A stretch of DNA of 64,000 bases from the NCBI GenBank assembly GCA_031413815.1, contig JANOFU010000005.1:11809-75808 (forward strand), in the 5' to 3' direction. The notes under the pieces are model-generated. The model made no database searches, was not told the DNA's origin, and saw only the letters and a list, made by a program, of their open reading frames with translations. This stretch comes from JAGVSR01 sp031413815. GTDB taxonomy: Bacteria > Pseudomonadota > Alphaproteobacteria > Rhizobiales > Hyphomicrobiaceae. This document shows, piece after piece, positions 63,349-64,000 of the stretch; the first letter of the stretch is position 1, and every line of letters begins with the position of its first letter. A program made the position numbers and the translations under genes.

Positions 63349-64000
63349 TTAAGGCGCTGGTGCTGGAACTGGTGCCGGAGCCGGTACCACCACGGGGGGT
63401 GCGACTGGCGGAACGACAGGAACTCCTGCAGGCGGTGCAACTGCGGCCGGATCAATCACGGCCGGCGGTGGCAGTGGCGGAGCCAAGCCATGCTTGATGC
63501 CCCACTGGAACCAATCATCGACGACGGTGCCGGTCAGCAGGATGCCGATGCCGCCTGTCAGCGGGCACAGGACTGCAAACCACCACGCCCAGCGATGGAC
63601 CGATTCCATTGTGGCGTTGAAGCCCATGGTCCAGCGCCAGAACAGGGCGGCTCGTTCCGAAGCCGTTCCACGATCGACGATCTGCTCAATCTCGCGTTCG
63701 CCGCCGTAACGGCTCACCGCAAGAATGGTCGCGCCGTGAATGGCAAACAGCAGTGCCGAGCCATACAGGAACACGATCGAGAGCATGTGGAATGGATTGT
63801 AGAACAAGTTCCCGTATTTGATGGAGAACGCGTTCGTCCAGTCTAAGTGCGAGAAGATGCCAAATGGAACCGACTCGCTCCACGAACCCATCATCACCGG
63901 GCGGATGAGGCCCAACACGAGGAAGAGCCAGATCGCGGCCGCAAACCCCCACGCGACGTGAGTGCCCATGCCGAGGCGGCGTGCGTTTTGGTAGACCTTG
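63349..64000 (-). CDS. pufM: Photosynthetic reaction centre M subunit (5' end outside window)
   Basis: The visible 216 residues are the C-terminal part of PufM: NPFHMLSIVFLYGSALLFAI with a special-pair/iron-side His, the iron-binding FNATMESVHRWAWWFAVL, and GGIGILLTGTVVDDWFQWG. The protein is extended past the normal end by about 45 residues rich in Pro, Ala and Val (PPLPPPAVIDPAAVAPPAG and on to PAPAPVPAPAP). No pufC or pufX gene follows; a terminator comes 100 bases downstream. Confidence 0.96.
   Translation of the reverse strand, partial: KVYQNARRLGMGTHVAWGFAAAIWLFLVLGLIRPVMMGSWSESVPFGIFSHLDWTNAFSIKYGNLFYNPFHMLSIVFLYGSALLFAIHGATILAVSRYGGEREIEQIVDRGTASERAALFWRWTMGFNATMESVHRWAWWFAVLCPLTGGIGILLTGTVVDDWFQWGIKHGLAPPLPPPAVIDPAAVAPPAGVPVVPPVAPPVVVPAPAPVPAPAP

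Overview
The window is GC-rich alphaproteobacterial DNA, most likely from a member of the Hyphomicrobiales (Rhizobiales) that can make bacteriochlorophyll a. The right-hand 29 kb (about 35.3-64 kb) is a photosynthesis gene cluster. It carries the aerobic cyclase acsF, the regulators ppaA/aerR and ppsR, hemA, crtA and pufM. The left part holds housekeeping and accessory genes typical of rhizobia and purple bacteria, such as gatCAB, btaAB, DedA proteins and copper amine oxidase. The taxonomic call is inferred from gene content only.

Left part (1-23 kb): a partial isochorismatase-family hydrolase; an ExaC-type aldehyde dehydrogenase; a copper amine oxidase; gatC and gatA, with gatB 5 kb further on; a membrane-anchored TIR protein; and a DUF559 nuclease gene enclosed by an exact 48-bp inverted REP-like repeat. 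A duplicated promoter plus 5' end of the chorismate mutase gene lies beside the DUF559 unit. Then come a glutathione peroxidase, the betaine-lipid genes btaA-btaB with a DedA-family membrane protein gene on each side, a quinone oxidoreductase and several small lipoproteins.

Island (about 23-34 kb): a tRNA-Ser(GCU) gene is followed by a large serine recombinase whose last codons run antisense through the tRNA. Next is a block of hairpins, then a tightly overlapping operon: Tat-exported nitroreductase-like protein, DUF6064 membrane protein, three CPBP intramembrane proteases, an alpha/beta hydrolase, a nitroreductase broken by an in-frame TGA, and a DUF6920/DUF6544-like protein. An AT-richer tail with a DUF6338 protein and very small genes follows. 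This looks like a horizontally acquired element; its operon has no function I can recognise.

Photosynthesis cluster (35.3-64 kb): the minus strand reads bchF-bchN-bchB-bchH-bchL-bchM-lhaA-puhA-puhB-puhC-orf-acsF-puhE-hemA, mostly with overlapping stop/start codons. Divergent from it are ppaA and ppsR, then bchG, a BCD-family transporter gene, bchP and a small membrane protein gene. A CbbY-like HAD/CBS fusion gene then precedes bchI-bchD. crtA and the 3' part of pufM close the window on the minus strand. TGT-N12-ACA PpsR boxes are visible before hemA (a perfect tandem pair 8 bp apart), before bchG and before the HAD/CBS gene. Together these genes supply ALA synthesis, Mg chelation, ring-E cyclisation, protochlorophyllide reduction, C-3 hydration, tail attachment and reduction, reaction-centre assembly and redox/light control.
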